Assembly (NCBI GenBank): GCA_028719885.1 | Contig: JAQYLT010000039.1 | Span: forward strand, 36,472-100,471 | Length of the DNA: 64,000 nt | Origin: Bacillota bacterium | GTDB lineage: Bacteria; Bacillota; Clostridia; Oscillospirales; Oscillospiraceae | Reading direction: 5' to 3' | In this document: positions 1 through 9,045 of the stretch, in pieces | How positions within the stretch are numbered: position 1 is the first letter of the stretch | How the letters are laid out: each line of letters opens with the position of its first letter | The notes under the pieces: generated by a model | Seen by the model: only the letters and a program-made list of their open reading frames with translations | What the model was told of the DNA's origin: nothing | The model's database searches: none | Made by a program: the position numbers and the translations under genes

Positions 1-514
1 CGGTTACCTTCTCGATGACCATGTTCACCAGGCCGTCGCCGGGGGCGAAGAGCTGGAGGGCCAGGCTGGAGATGATAACCCAGGAAAGGAAGTGGGGCAT
101 GTAAGCGATGGTCTGAACTGCCTTTTTAAACCGGGGAAAAGGCAGCTCGTTGAGGATCAGCGCGAAGATGATGGGGGCAGGGAAGCCCACCAGCAGATCC
201 AGCAAATTCAGCTTGATGGTGTTTCGCAGAGCCAGGCGGAAGTCCTTGCTGCTGAAAGCCTTGATGAAATACTCGAAGCCGTGGTTTTTGGCCAGGGGCA
301 TCTCCCAGACACTCATGTTCAGCTTGTACTTCTTGAACGCGATCTGAATGTAAATCATGGGCGCGTATTTGAATACCAGCAGATACAGCAGCGGGAGCGC
401 CAGCAGCGCATAGAGCTGCCAGTATCGTTTGATATAGGGGCCGAAATCGCCATGCTTCTTGCGGAGCGCAAGCTCGGATTCTGGGCCCGGCTTTGTATTT
501 GTTAATTTTGCCAT
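1..514 (-). CDS. ABC transporter permease, LplB/UgpA type (3' end outside window)
   Basis: This is the inner-membrane permease of a carbohydrate ABC importer. It is missing from the ORF track because its stop lies outside the window. The minus strand from 514 reads MAKLTNTKPGPESE, then a membrane segment (YWQLYALLALPLLYLLVF), then the periplasmic start typical of LplB permeases, 'FKYAPMIYIQIAFKKYK'. A second membrane region follows near the truncated end. An AGGAGG ribosome site sits just before the ATG. The gene diverges from the AraC regulator at 821, which may control it. Which sugar it carries cannot be told; LplB relatives often move oligosaccharides from plant polysaccharides. Confidence 0.85.
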   Translation of the reverse strand, partial: MAKLTNTKPGPESELALRKKHGDFGPYIKRYWQLYALLALPLLYLLVFKYAPMIYIQIAFKKYKLNMSVWEMPLAKNHGFEYFIKAFSSKDFRLALRNTIKLNLLDLLVGFPAPIIFALILNELPFPRFKKAVQTIAYMPHFLSWVIISSLALQLFAPGDGLVNMVIEKVT

Positions 515-658
515 TGCCGACCTCCTGTACGTGGTAGTTTCTTGTGCTATTATACCAGCGCGTAGAGGATGATTCTTACCAAATATTGCTGTCTTTGCTT
601 TCATTAATTGCTATTTTACACATATTATTCATTTTCTTACAAAAATATTTGCTGCATA

Positions 659-687
659 TTGCAAGGAATTTGAGAATGTGATATAGT
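659..687 (+). promoter_or_regulatory. Putative sigma-A promoter of the AraC-DUF624-rhodanese operon
   Basis: TTGCAA, a 17-bp spacer and TATAGT lie in AT-rich DNA between two divergent genes, about 130 bp before the AraC start. The rest of the 515-820 gap is AT-rich and shows no gene. Confidence 0.5.
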
Positions 688-820
688 ATCTATGGTAAAT
701 ATATCGACATTTTCACCTGATTTCTCCGGGTTTTTGACGGTTCTTCCAAAAACAGCCACTTTCTTCCGGGGCAATATTTGCACAATCCGTTTGCCATCAG
801 AACAGCAGGGAGGTAGCCCC

Positions 821-1810
821 ATGACACAGCCTCTGAAAAACGCCATCCCCTACACCATCGGCCAGGAAATGCTGGACCAGTTCCTTGCCCGGCAGAGCAA
901 GGTCAACTATGTCCGCTCCATTTCCGGCAATCTGGAGTCCGTGGAGTTCCAGCCTAATTCCAGCCTGCGCCTGTGGTACAACAACACCATGCTGTCCTAC
1001 GACCCTCACTGGCACAGCGCCTATGAGATGATCGTGCCCATCGAGGGAAACTATCTGGTGAACGTCTGCGGCCAGACCTTTGACCTGGCCCCAGGGGATA
1101 TTTTTCTCATTCCCGGCGGCGAGCCCCACTCCCTCAAGGCCCCCGCCCGGGGCGGCAGATTCATTTTCCTGTTTGAGTTTGACCAGATTCTTGCCATCAA
1201 GGGAGCGTCCTATCTGGCCTCCTGCATGGCAAAGCCGCTGCTCATCAACCGGAGCACCTGCCCCGCCATCTACGCCGAGGAGGCGGACCTGTTCGGGCGC
1301 ATCTGCTGGGAATACCTCCACGACGACAGCCTGCGGGACATCAGCGTGTATTCCCAGCTGCTGACCATATTCCTGAATTACGGAAAGTACCGCCTTTCCT
1401 CCGAGAGCAGCCCCTCCATGCTGCAGCTGCCCCATTCCAGCCAGCGCAACTACGCGGAGCGGTTCGAGGCGGTGTTCGACTATCTGGACCGGCATTTTGC
1501 TGAGGACCTGACCCTGGAGGATGCCGCCGCCGTGGCCGGGTTCTCTAAATTCCACTTTTCCAGAACCTTTAAGCAGCTGTCCGGCTGCAATTTCTACGAA
1601 TACCTCTGCCATCGGCGGATTAAGACCTCCGAGACGCTGCTGATGAAGCCGGGGCTGTCCATCTCTCAAATTGCGCTGCAGTCCGGCTTCTCCAGCGTAT
1701 CCACCTTTAACCGTACCTTTAAAAAGCTGAAAGGCTGCACCCCCACCCAGTACCGGGGCATGTTCCAGGTCCGCCTGGATGATCACGATCAAGGAGAGCA
1801 TGTGAAATGA
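821..1810 (+). CDS. AraC family transcriptional regulator with N-terminal cupin domain
   Basis: This is a 329-aa sugar-responsive DNA-binding regulator. The N-terminal half has a cupin-like ligand pocket (WHSAYEMIVPIEGNY and APGDIFLIPGGEPH). The C-terminal 100 residues hold two helix-turn-helix motifs (AAAVAGFSKFHFSRTFKQLSG and IALQSGFSSVSTFNRTFKKL). The ORF track starts at 692, but the ATG at 821 is preceded by GGGAGGTAGCCCC and gives the normal family length. It overlaps the next gene by 4 bp (ATGA), so the two are translationally coupled. It diverges from the LplB-like permease, a common layout for local regulation of an uptake system. Confidence 0.9.
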   Translation: MTQPLKNAIPYTIGQEMLDQFLARQSKVNYVRSISGNLESVEFQPNSSLRLWYNNTMLSYDPHWHSAYEMIVPIEGNYLVNVCGQTFDLAPGDIFLIPGGEPHSLKAPARGGRFIFLFEFDQILAIKGASYLASCMAKPLLINRSTCPAIYAEEADLFGRICWEYLHDDSLRDISVYSQLLTIFLNYGKYRLSSESSPSMLQLPHSSQRNYAERFEAVFDYLDRHFAEDLTLEDAAAVAGFSKFHFSRTFKQLSGCNFYEYLCHRRIKTSETLLMKPGLSISQIALQSGFSSVSTFNRTFKKLKGCTPTQYRGMFQVRLDDHDQGEHVK

Positions 1811-2568
1811 AAACCAAGGAAATCTCTGAAAACGCCACCCCCCAGGAGCGGAAAAAAGGCATCCTGCGGATGTTTGAGCTGCTGGACCGGGACAGCGGCA
1901 AATTCTTCAAGGCCGGAGCCCTTTCTCTGGCGGCGCTGCTGCCCTTTTTCATCACCGTGGCCTTTGCCCTGGCCACCGGGGCGCCGGGGCTGCTGCTGGG
2001 CTGCATCCCCACAGGTATGCTGGCGGCGCCTGCCGTGGCGGCGGTGGCGGACACGGTGATGCGAAGCCTGCGGGACGAGGTGGGTTGGTGGTTCTGGGAC
2101 ACCTACAAAAAGGCCTGGAAGCGGAATGCCCGGTCCACCCTGCTGCCGGGAGCCGTGTTTGGACCGGTGGTGGGACTGTACCTTTATTTATTATATTTCA
2201 TCTCCCAACTGGCTGACCCCACCCGGGAATTCTGGCTGCTGTTTGTGGGGCTGCTGGTGATCACCGGCGTCACGCAGTTTTACCTGCCCATGCTGGTGTG
2301 CATGGAGCTGCCCGGCAGAGTACTGCTGCGGAACTGCTTTGTGCTGTTTTTCTGCCACCCCATCAAAAGCCTGCTGGCAGCCCTGCTCCAGCTGATCTAT
2401 TACGGGGTGATGCTGATCTGGTTCCCTCTCACCGCCGTGATTCTGGTGCTCACCAGCACCTGGCTGCCCATGCTCATGGCTGATGTGCTGCTGTACCCGG
2501 CTCTGGACCAGCATTTTAACCTCACCGCCGTGTATGAGAAATTGCAGCGGGACCAATGGGGCGGCTGA
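1807..2568 (+). CDS. DUF624 / YesL-like membrane protein
   Basis: This 253-aa integral membrane protein has about five hydrophobic segments. The early part has the DUF624 pattern: a Phe-rich N-terminus, 'CIPTGMLAAPAVAAVADTVM', a charged stretch 'RSLRDEVGWWFWDTYKKAW', then further membrane helices. DUF624 (YesL) genes commonly sit beside LplB/LplC-type sugar ABC transporters in Firmicutes; their function is not established. Translation is coupled to the AraC gene through a 4-bp overlap. The partial LplB-type permease just across the divergent promoter fits that association. Confidence 0.75.
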   Translation: MKTKEISENATPQERKKGILRMFELLDRDSGKFFKAGALSLAALLPFFITVAFALATGAPGLLLGCIPTGMLAAPAVAAVADTVMRSLRDEVGWWFWDTYKKAWKRNARSTLLPGAVFGPVVGLYLYLLYFISQLADPTREFWLLFVGLLVITGVTQFYLPMLVCMELPGRVLLRNCFVLFFCHPIKSLLAALLQLIYYGVMLIWFPLTAVILVLTSTWLPMLMADVLLYPALDQHFNLTAVYEKLQRDQWGG

Positions 2569-2599
2569 GCCCCAAAGCATTCCAAGGGAGGAATTACCA

Positions 2600-3022
2600 T
2601 TGAAAAAACGTATTAAATTGCTTGCGGGGGCTGCGGCGCTGCTGCTGCTCACCGGCTGCGGCGGGCGGGGAGAGGCCGATCAAGCCCAGGCCACCGAAGC
2701 CACCTACCGGCAGATCAGCCAGGAGGAGGCGGCGGAGATCATGAACACACAGGGGGATTTCCTGCTGCTGGATGTCCGCACCCAGGCGGAATTTGAAGAT
2801 CGCCACATCCCCGGGGCCATCTGCATTCCCAACGAGACCATCGGCACCGGAGAAATCCCGGAGCTGCCGGACAAAAATCAGCGGATTCTGGTCTACTGCC
2901 GCAGCGGCAACCGGAGCAAGCAGGCCGCCGAAAAGCTGGCGAGGCTGGGCTACACCAACGTTCTGGAATTCGGCGGCATCAACACCTGGACGGGAGAAAC
3001 CGTCTCCGGCAGTGAGGGCTAG
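2600..3022 (+). CDS. Rhodanese-like domain lipoprotein
   Basis: This 140-aa protein is predicted to be exported and lipid-anchored (LLLLTGC lipobox at about residue 20). One rhodanese domain follows, with 'LLLDVRTQAEFEDRHIPGA' and the active-site loop CRSGNRS, so the catalytic cysteine is present. The likely start is the TTG at 2600, because GGGAGG sits 8 bp upstream; the ORF-track start at 2483 lies inside the DUF624 gene. Extracellular rhodaneses may handle sulfane sulfur or persulfides. Its place behind AraC and DUF624 suggests co-transcription but does not explain the role. Confidence 0.85.
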   Translation: MKKRIKLLAGAAALLLLTGCGGRGEADQAQATEATYRQISQEEAAEIMNTQGDFLLLDVRTQAEFEDRHIPGAICIPNETIGTGEIPELPDKNQRILVYCRSGNRSKQAAEKLARLGYTNVLEFGGINTWTGETVSGSEG

Positions 3023-3090
3023 TATGACGGCCACCCGGATGTATATTCTCTCCATGGTGATTTTCGGCACCCTATAGAAATAGAGAAAAA

Positions 3091-3120
3091 CGATACCCCC
3101 TGCCGAAGCAGGGGGTATCG
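3091..3120 (-). terminator. Intrinsic terminator of the 3135-3803 gene
   Basis: A perfect 13-bp stem with a CGAA loop (CGATACCCCCTGC and its complement) is followed on the minus strand by TTTTTCTC. The T-run assigns it to the minus-strand gene. The plus-strand rhodanese gene may also stop here. Confidence 0.8.
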
Positions 3121-3134
3121 TAATATGGAATCTG

Positions 3135-3803
3135 TTATTTCACGGTTTTCTCCCGCCATTTTTGGTTGGCGGTGGCGGTGAACTGGTTACGCAGGGTGAC
3201 GGAGCCGTCGTCGTTGAGCACCAGCCAGAGCATGTCCGAATCCAGGGGCCGCAGTCCGCCCCGGGCCTGGGTGTCCAGCACATTCAGAGCCATGGCGTAG
3301 GTTCCGGCGGAGTAGGGGGCGTTTTCGTCATAGCCCTGCCACTGGTTTGGCCGGGCGATTTCATCCAGCAGACTCTGGCCGTAGCCGTTGGCTCGGTCCT
3401 CCGAACGGTTGATGGCCACCCACATGATGATGGTCTTCACATTGTCGGACCGGCCTGCGCCCACACTGTCCGCCAGTCTGGCCAGGGCGGCGGCCTCTTC
3501 GTTGACGGGCTCCTGGGTGGGCTCGGTCTGCTCTTCCGTGGGTTGGGTCTCCACGGCGGAAATATCCGGTGTGGGGTCCTGAACGGCGGGATCCTGCTTC
3601 TTTCCCGGCAGCAGTGCCAGGATGAGAATCAGCAAAAGCAGCGGCGACCAGAGGCGAATATCATAGTACCACCGCACATCCTGGCCCAAATGGGTGAGAA
3701 AAGCGGGGAGGGGAATGGCCTTTTTCCGCCTGGGCCGTCTTCTCCTGGGAATCGGCTCCTGTTGGACCTGCTGTTTGGATTCTTCGCTGCGAATATCATC
3801 CAT
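3135..3803 (-). CDS. Membrane-anchored protein with degenerate SleB/CwlJ-like hydrolase domain
   Basis: This 222-aa protein has a basic cytoplasmic N-terminus (RRRRPRRKK), one membrane helix (LWSPLLLLILILALLPG), a Thr/Glu/Pro linker, and a C-terminal domain of about 110 residues. That domain (IIMWVAINRSEDRANGYGQS, then PNQWQGYD) resembles the Hydrolase_2 fold of spore cortex hydrolases, which has a conserved VxxNR. The glutamate expected near the domain start is not evident, so activity is doubtful. The start is the ATG at 3803, preceded by AAGGAG; the 48-nt upstream extension in the ORF track has no better site. It could also be an unrelated extracellular domain. Confidence 0.55.
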   Translation of the reverse strand: MDDIRSEESKQQVQQEPIPRRRRPRRKKAIPLPAFLTHLGQDVRWYYDIRLWSPLLLLILILALLPGKKQDPAVQDPTPDISAVETQPTEEQTEPTQEPVNEEAAALARLADSVGAGRSDNVKTIIMWVAINRSEDRANGYGQSLLDEIARPNQWQGYDENAPYSAGTYAMALNVLDTQARGGLRPLDSDMLWLVLNDDGSVTLRNQFTATANQKWREKTVK

Positions 3804-4064
3804 AGATATCATCTCCTTCTGTTTTCGCTCCGGGGCTGCAAATCCCGGCAATTTTCTTCGGTTTTCATTATATCAACCCAGGGGGGAATAGTGGGTCGAA
3901 TTTTCTGGGCAGTCAGAATTTTCCTCTTACGACGATATTATAACATATTGCTTCAAAAAAGTCAATTTTTCTTCTAATTTTCATAGTTATGTCAACTTTT
4001 CTTAACAATTATGTAAACGGTGCAACCTGAAACCCTGGGGAAGACCATGAATATCCTCCCGGCA

Positions 4065-4312
4065 AATTGGAATTTGTCGGTATGTGATCGTAGGGAACGG
4101 ATTTATCCGTTCCGCCTGGCATCATTTTTGGGTGGTACGTTGAATGGCAGCAGGTTGGATGAAACTGTAGGGAATGGGCTTGCTCATTCCATCGGCGAAG
4201 CCGCCCGCCTGGTGTGTCCAACATTTTTCCATTCAACGCACCGACACAAAACCGTTACCGGGCGGAATGCATGAATGCATTCCCTACGAGCACATACCTA
4301 CAAATTCCGGTC
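4065..4312. repeat. Dispersed hairpin element, copy 1
   Basis: About 250 bp with imperfect terminal inverted repeats (GGAATTTGTnGGTATGTGnTCGTAGGGAA at the left, its complement at the right). Three hairpins lie inside: 4094-4113 (GGAACGGATTTATCCGTTCC), 4171-4190 (GGAATGGGCTTGCTCATTCC) and 4264-4283 (GGAATGCATGAATGCATTCC). The first two follow CGTAGG or TGTAGG; the third precedes CCTACG. It fills the gap before the solute-binding protein gene; no ORF is credible here. Confidence 0.85.
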
Positions 4313-4504
4313 TTCCGGATTACTGCGTTTAACCGACATCCGCGTCACATTTTTCCCCGGGGGGCATTTAACTGGGGGAAATTTTTGAAAAAATGTGTGG
4401 TTTTTGGGGAATTCTGTGGAAAGAGCTGTTGCATTCACCCGGTTCCTATGATATCATACCGTTGCTAATTTATGCCATTCAGGATGGTAACAAGGAGAGA
4501 GTAT

Positions 4505-6400
4505 ATGAAAACAAAACGACTGATCAGCCTGTTGCTGGTGCTTGTCATGGCGGCAGTGCTGTTCGCCGGATGCAGCAAGGAAAAGGAGAGCGGCAAGGCC
4601 TCCGATGGGAAAATCTCCATCAGCATGTATCTGTGGGACCGCTCCATGCTCAAGGAGCTGAGCCCCTGGCTGGAAGAGAAATTCCCCAACATTGAATTCA
4701 CCTTTATCCAGAGCTTCAATACCATGGAATACTACAAGGACCTGATGGCCCGGGGCGAGACCATGCCGGATATCATCACCTGTCGGCGGTTCTCCCTGAA
4801 CGACGCGGCTCCCCTGTCTGAATATCTGATGGATCTGAGCGGATCCGAGGTGGCCGGCACCTTCTACTCCAGCTACCTGGAAGTGAACCGGGAGACCAGC
4901 GGTGCCATCCGCTGGCTGCCCATGTGCGCCGAGGTGGACTGCACCATGGCCAACAAGGACCTGTTTGACCAGTACGGCATCCCCCTGCCCACCAATTACG
5001 AGGAATTCGTTGCCGCCATCGACGCTTTCGAGGCGGTGGGCATCAAGGGGTATCAGACCGACTGGGACTATGACTACACCTGTCTGGAGACCATGCAGGG
5101 CTGTGCCATCCCCGAGCTGATGAGCCTGGAGGGTACCCAGTGGCGCATGGAGTATGAGAGTGAGACCGAGGAGGAGCAGGTGGGTCTGGACGATACCGTC
5201 TGGCCCAAAGTGTTTGAGAAATATGAGCAGTTCCTGAAAGACGTCCGCTTTGAGCAGGGGGATGAGGAGCTGAGGTTCAGCGAGGTCATGGAGCCCTACT
5301 TCGAGGGCAAGACCGCCATGGTCCGCAACACGGCAGCTCTGGCAGACAACATCACGCAGGAGAGGGGCACTAGGAGCGTCATCCTGCCCTATTTCGGCGA
5401 GACCAGCGACGACAACTGGCTGCTGACCTATCCTATGTGCCAGGTTGCCGTCTCCAAGCAGGTGGAGGAGGACGATGCCAAGCGGGAAGCCGTGATGGAG
5501 GTTCTGCTGGCCATCTTCAGCGAGGAGGGCCAGAAGCACGTGGCCGCCGGCACCTCCGTGCTGTCCTACAACAAGGAAGTGAAGATCAACCCCACCCCCG
5601 CCCTGGAGTATGTGCAGGACTGCATCGACAGAAACCACCTGTATATGCGTCTGGCCTCCACGGAGGTGTTCTCCATCTCCCAGGACGTGGGCCACAGGAT
5701 GATGACCGGGGAGTATGACGCCCAGGCCGCCTATGACGCCTTCGACCAGCGCATCACCGACTTTAAGGACCCGGACGCTGTGGAAGTGATGTTCACCCAG
5801 GAGACCGGCTACTCCAACGACTTCACCGAACACGGCAGCGCTGCGGCATCCTCCCTGATGAACACCATCCGTGCCTCCATGGAGGCGGACATGGCCATCG
5901 GCTTCTCTCCCACGGTCAGCACCTCCATCTATGCCGGGGACTACACCCTCCAGCAGGCCAAGTGGGTGCTCACCGCCCGGAATTCCATCTATCAGGGGGA
6001 ATACTCCGGCGAGGAAGTCTGGCGGTTCATGGACTGGCTGGTGAATGTGAAGGAGGACGGCTCCAACCCCATCTGCCACCGCAACCTGATGCCCGTCACC
6101 AGCGGTCTGGAATACACCGTCACCGAGTATGAGCGGGGCAAGTTCCGGCTGGAGGACGTCACCGTGAACGGGGAGCCGCTGGACAAAACCGGTACCTACA
6201 CCCTGCTGCTGGTGGGTGCGGACACCTTCCTGGAGCATGAGACCTTCTGCAACTGCCCCATGCCCGCCGACCTGAAAGAGAAGCGCCAGGCCTATCTGGT
6301 GAGCGACTTCTCCAGCCAGGAGTGTATGCAGGAGGCACTCGAAAAGACCCGGCAGTTCCTGGAACCCACGGAGTATGTGACCATTCGTCAGGGAAAATAA
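4505..6400 (+). CDS. Extracellular solute-binding lipoprotein fused to a 5'-nucleotidase C-terminal-like domain
   Basis: This 631-aa lipoprotein has signal peptide and lipobox LFAGC. Residues of about 30-430 form a family 1 solute-binding fold (SISMYLWDRSMLKELSPWL, then GKTAMVRNTAAL). Residues of about 445-600 resemble the C-terminal domain of 5'-nucleotidases such as UshA: 'ADMAIGFSPTVSTSIYAGDY', then 'VTVNGEPLDKTGTYTLLL'. The metallophosphatase domain of those enzymes is absent, so no nucleotidase activity is expected. The start at 4505 follows AAGGAG. No permease is adjacent; the next gene, 34 bp on, is a sensor kinase, suggesting that this protein senses as well as, or instead of, transports. 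Confidence 0.85.
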   Translation: MKTKRLISLLLVLVMAAVLFAGCSKEKESGKASDGKISISMYLWDRSMLKELSPWLEEKFPNIEFTFIQSFNTMEYYKDLMARGETMPDIITCRRFSLNDAAPLSEYLMDLSGSEVAGTFYSSYLEVNRETSGAIRWLPMCAEVDCTMANKDLFDQYGIPLPTNYEEFVAAIDAFEAVGIKGYQTDWDYDYTCLETMQGCAIPELMSLEGTQWRMEYESETEEEQVGLDDTVWPKVFEKYEQFLKDVRFEQGDEELRFSEVMEPYFEGKTAMVRNTAALADNITQERGTRSVILPYFGETSDDNWLLTYPMCQVAVSKQVEEDDAKREAVMEVLLAIFSEEGQKHVAAGTSVLSYNKEVKINPTPALEYVQDCIDRNHLYMRLASTEVFSISQDVGHRMMTGEYDAQAAYDAFDQRITDFKDPDAVEVMFTQETGYSNDFTEHGSAAASSLMNTIRASMEADMAIGFSPTVSTSIYAGDYTLQQAKWVLTARNSIYQGEYSGEEVWRFMDWLVNVKEDGSNPICHRNLMPVTSGLEYTVTEYERGKFRLEDVTVNGEPLDKTGTYTLLLVGADTFLEHETFCNCPMPADLKEKRQAYLVSDFSSQECMQEALEKTRQFLEPTEYVTIRQGK

Positions 6401-6434
6401 GAAGCCAAAATAATCTAGAGAGGAGGGCTGTGCC

Positions 6435-8942
6435 GTGAAAAAACGTTTGATTGCTTTGCTGCTGGTACTTGTGTTGGCAGCAGGGCTGGTCTGGGCGGGT
6501 TTTGCCTACTTTGACTTTGTTTCCCGGACAATATTTGATGAGAGCACCGCCCACCTGACGGAAATTTTTCATCAGGCAAACCAGCAACTCTATAATCTGG
6601 TTTCCGTCAACTGGAGCCGGATGCGGATGTGGGCACCCTATATTGAAAAAACGCAGAGCGACGAGGAGATCGTCGCCTATGTGAAACAGGCACGGGAGGA
6701 GAGCAATTTCACCGATTTCTATTTCATCTCCCGGGACGGCGAGTATATCACGTTGTCAGGGGGCAGGGGCTATCTGGATCTGCGGGATCAGCTCCCGACC
6801 CTGGTCCTGGAAAATCAGCCCATCGTAGTCAACTCCGTTGTCCCGGACAAGCCGGAGATTATGGTGTTTGCCATTCCCACCGAGCGGGGCAGCTTCCGGG
6901 GCTTTGATTACGAGGCCATCGCCATTACATTTAACAACTCGGATATGGTGGGGGCATTGAAGATCTCTGCTTTTAACGGTCAAGCCAGCACCTATGCGGT
7001 TCTGCCCGACGGACGCATTGCCGTGGACAACAGCAGCGAGGCTATGGCCAGCATCCACAATCTCTTTGTTCTGCTGGAGGAATCGGAAAGTCTGACCGAC
7101 GAACAGATCACTGCTATGCAGCAGGACTTTCTGTCCGGCAATTCCGGTTCGCTGCTGTTCAAAATCAACGGTGACTCCAATTATCTGGTGTATGAGTCCG
7201 CCAATTTTCAAAACTGGACTGTTGTGGGTATTGTGCCGGCCGATGTGGTCAACTCCAGTATGAACGAACTTCAGGCCACCACGATATCCGTGGTCTCAGC
7301 AATTACCATTGCTATGGCTGTTATGCTTCTGCTGCTGGTTATCCAGCAGAACCGGCAGAAGCTGAAGCAGAAAGACAAGCAGCTGCTGGCCCGGGACGCG
7401 CTGTTCTCCAAGCTGTCCATCAACGTGGACGATGTGTTCCTGATGGCGGATGCCAAGGATCTGCAGGTGGAATATGTAAGCCCCAACATCGAAAAGCTGG
7501 TGGGCATCCCGGCGGAAACGGTTTCCCAGGATATCCATGAAATCGAGCAGCTCATCCAGTCGGACGAAACGGTTCACATTCTGGACCAGCTGTCCTCCAT
7601 TCAGCCCGGTGAGCAGCAGGAGTGGAACCGGGAGTACATCCACCAGCAGACCGGTGAGAAGCTGTGGTTCCGGGTGGTGGCTTTCTGCACGGATATTCAG
7701 GGTGAGAAAAAATACATCCTGGACCTGTCGGACCGGACCAAGGATAAACAGATCAATCAGCGGCTGGAGGAGCTGGTCCGTGTTGCGGAGAACGCCAACC
7801 AAGCCAAGACCACCTTCCTGAATAACATGTCCCATGACATCCGCACCCCCATGAATGCCATCATCGGCTTTACCAACATTGCCATGAAGCAGAATCCCAA
7901 GCCGGAGGTCGCGGAGTGTCTGAAAAAGATCATCAGCAGCTCCGAGCATCTGCTGTCGCTCATCAACGATGTTTTGGACATCAGCCGTATTGAGAGCGGT
8001 AAGATCAAATACCTGCCTACCCCGGTGGATATCAACACCGTGGCTGAAACGGTGCAGAACATCATGCACGGCTTCCTGACCAACCGGAGCATCGACTTCC
8101 AAGCCAGGCTGGAAAAGCCGGAGACGCCCTATGTGCTGGCCGATGCCGTCCGCATCCGGGAGGTTCTGGTGAATATTCTGGGCAACGCTGTGAAATTCAC
8201 CGAGGACGGCGGCAAAATCACCTTTGAAGTCAATTATCTCCCCGGCAATGATGAAAAGCACATGACGGTCCGCTACCGCGTCAGTGATACCGGCGTGGGC
8301 ATGTCCGAGGAATTTGTGGACCGCATTTTCGACGAATTCTCCCAGGAGACCAACAGCGCCCGGACCCAGTACAAGGGCACCGGCCTGGGCATGGCCATCA
8401 CCAAGCGCTATGTGGACCTGATGGGCGGCACCATCCTGGTGGAAAGCAAAAAAGGAGTGGGCTCCACCTTTACCGTGGATATCCCCCTGGAGCTCACCGA
8501 CGGTGCACAGGTCCAGAGCCAGGAGCTTCCCGTGGGGGAGGCCAGCTTCCAGGGCGTGCGGGTGCTGCTGGCGGAGGACAACGACCTGAACGCGGAAATC
8601 GCCATGGTCCAGCTGGAGGAATTGGGCATTCAGGTGACCAGAGTCACCAACGGCAAGGAGGCGGTGGAATGCTTTGCCAAGAACCCGCCGGAGAGCTTCG
8701 ACCTGATCTTTATGGATGTGATGATGCCGGAGCTCAACGGCTACCAGGCCACGGCGGCAATCCGCAGCCTGAACGACCGGCCGGATGCCGAAAAGATTCC
8801 CGTTATCGCCATGACCGCCAATGCCTTTGCCGAGGATGTGCAGGCCTCTCTGGACGCAGGCATGAACGGCCACGTGGCCAAGCCCATTGTCATGGACGAG
8901 GTGAAAAAGGCCATTTTGAGAAATGTCCACCGCCTGCATTGA
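6435..8942 (+). CDS. Hybrid sensor histidine kinase/response regulator with extracellular sensor
   Basis: This 835-aa membrane kinase starts at GTG after AGGAGGG. In order: membrane helix (about residues 5-28), extracellular dCACHE-like sensor (about 30-280), second helix (about 281-305), PAS domain (about 325-430), HisKA with the phospho-acceptor His in NMSHDIRTPMNAI (about 466), HATPase_c (NILGNAVKFTEDGG, DTGVGMS, GTGLGMAI), and a C-terminal receiver (VLLAEDNDLNAE, phospho-acceptor Asp in FMDVMMPE near 759). There is no DNA-binding output in the protein. It is in operon with the solute-binding protein/5'-nucleotidase-like fusion, a plausible ligand-presenting partner. Confidence 0.92.
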   Translation: MKKRLIALLLVLVLAAGLVWAGFAYFDFVSRTIFDESTAHLTEIFHQANQQLYNLVSVNWSRMRMWAPYIEKTQSDEEIVAYVKQAREESNFTDFYFISRDGEYITLSGGRGYLDLRDQLPTLVLENQPIVVNSVVPDKPEIMVFAIPTERGSFRGFDYEAIAITFNNSDMVGALKISAFNGQASTYAVLPDGRIAVDNSSEAMASIHNLFVLLEESESLTDEQITAMQQDFLSGNSGSLLFKINGDSNYLVYESANFQNWTVVGIVPADVVNSSMNELQATTISVVSAITIAMAVMLLLLVIQQNRQKLKQKDKQLLARDALFSKLSINVDDVFLMADAKDLQVEYVSPNIEKLVGIPAETVSQDIHEIEQLIQSDETVHILDQLSSIQPGEQQEWNREYIHQQTGEKLWFRVVAFCTDIQGEKKYILDLSDRTKDKQINQRLEELVRVAENANQAKTTFLNNMSHDIRTPMNAIIGFTNIAMKQNPKPEVAECLKKIISSSEHLLSLINDVLDISRIESGKIKYLPTPVDINTVAETVQNIMHGFLTNRSIDFQARLEKPETPYVLADAVRIREVLVNILGNAVKFTEDGGKITFEVNYLPGNDEKHMTVRYRVSDTGVGMSEEFVDRIFDEFSQETNSARTQYKGTGLGMAITKRYVDLMGGTILVESKKGVGSTFTVDIPLELTDGAQVQSQELPVGEASFQGVRVLLAEDNDLNAEIAMVQLEELGIQVTRVTNGKEAVECFAKNPPESFDLIFMDVMMPELNGYQATAAIRSLNDRPDAEKIPVIAMTANAFAEDVQASLDAGMNGHVAKPIVMDEVKKAILRNVHRLH

Positions 8943-8952
8943 TCCCTTTTCC

Positions 8953-9001
8953 CCATAAACAATCAACCCTCCGCTTTGGGCGGAGGGTTGATTGTTTATG
9001 G
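8953..9001 (+). terminator. Perfect 22-bp hairpin after the hybrid kinase
   Basis: CCATAAACAATCAACCCTCCGC pairs exactly with its complement across a 5-nt loop. No clean T-tract follows, but the position straight after the stop codon fits a terminator or an mRNA 3' stabiliser. Confidence 0.65.
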
Positions 9002-9045
9002 CCACCATACAGGCGGTGGCATTGTTTTATGCTTGGGCTTTTTGT

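Noticed and set aside
7296-9008. A 570-aa minus-strand ORF opposite the hybrid kinase
   Set aside because: His/Gln/Leu-rich shadow of a real kinase gene; it also crosses the kinase's terminator hairpin.
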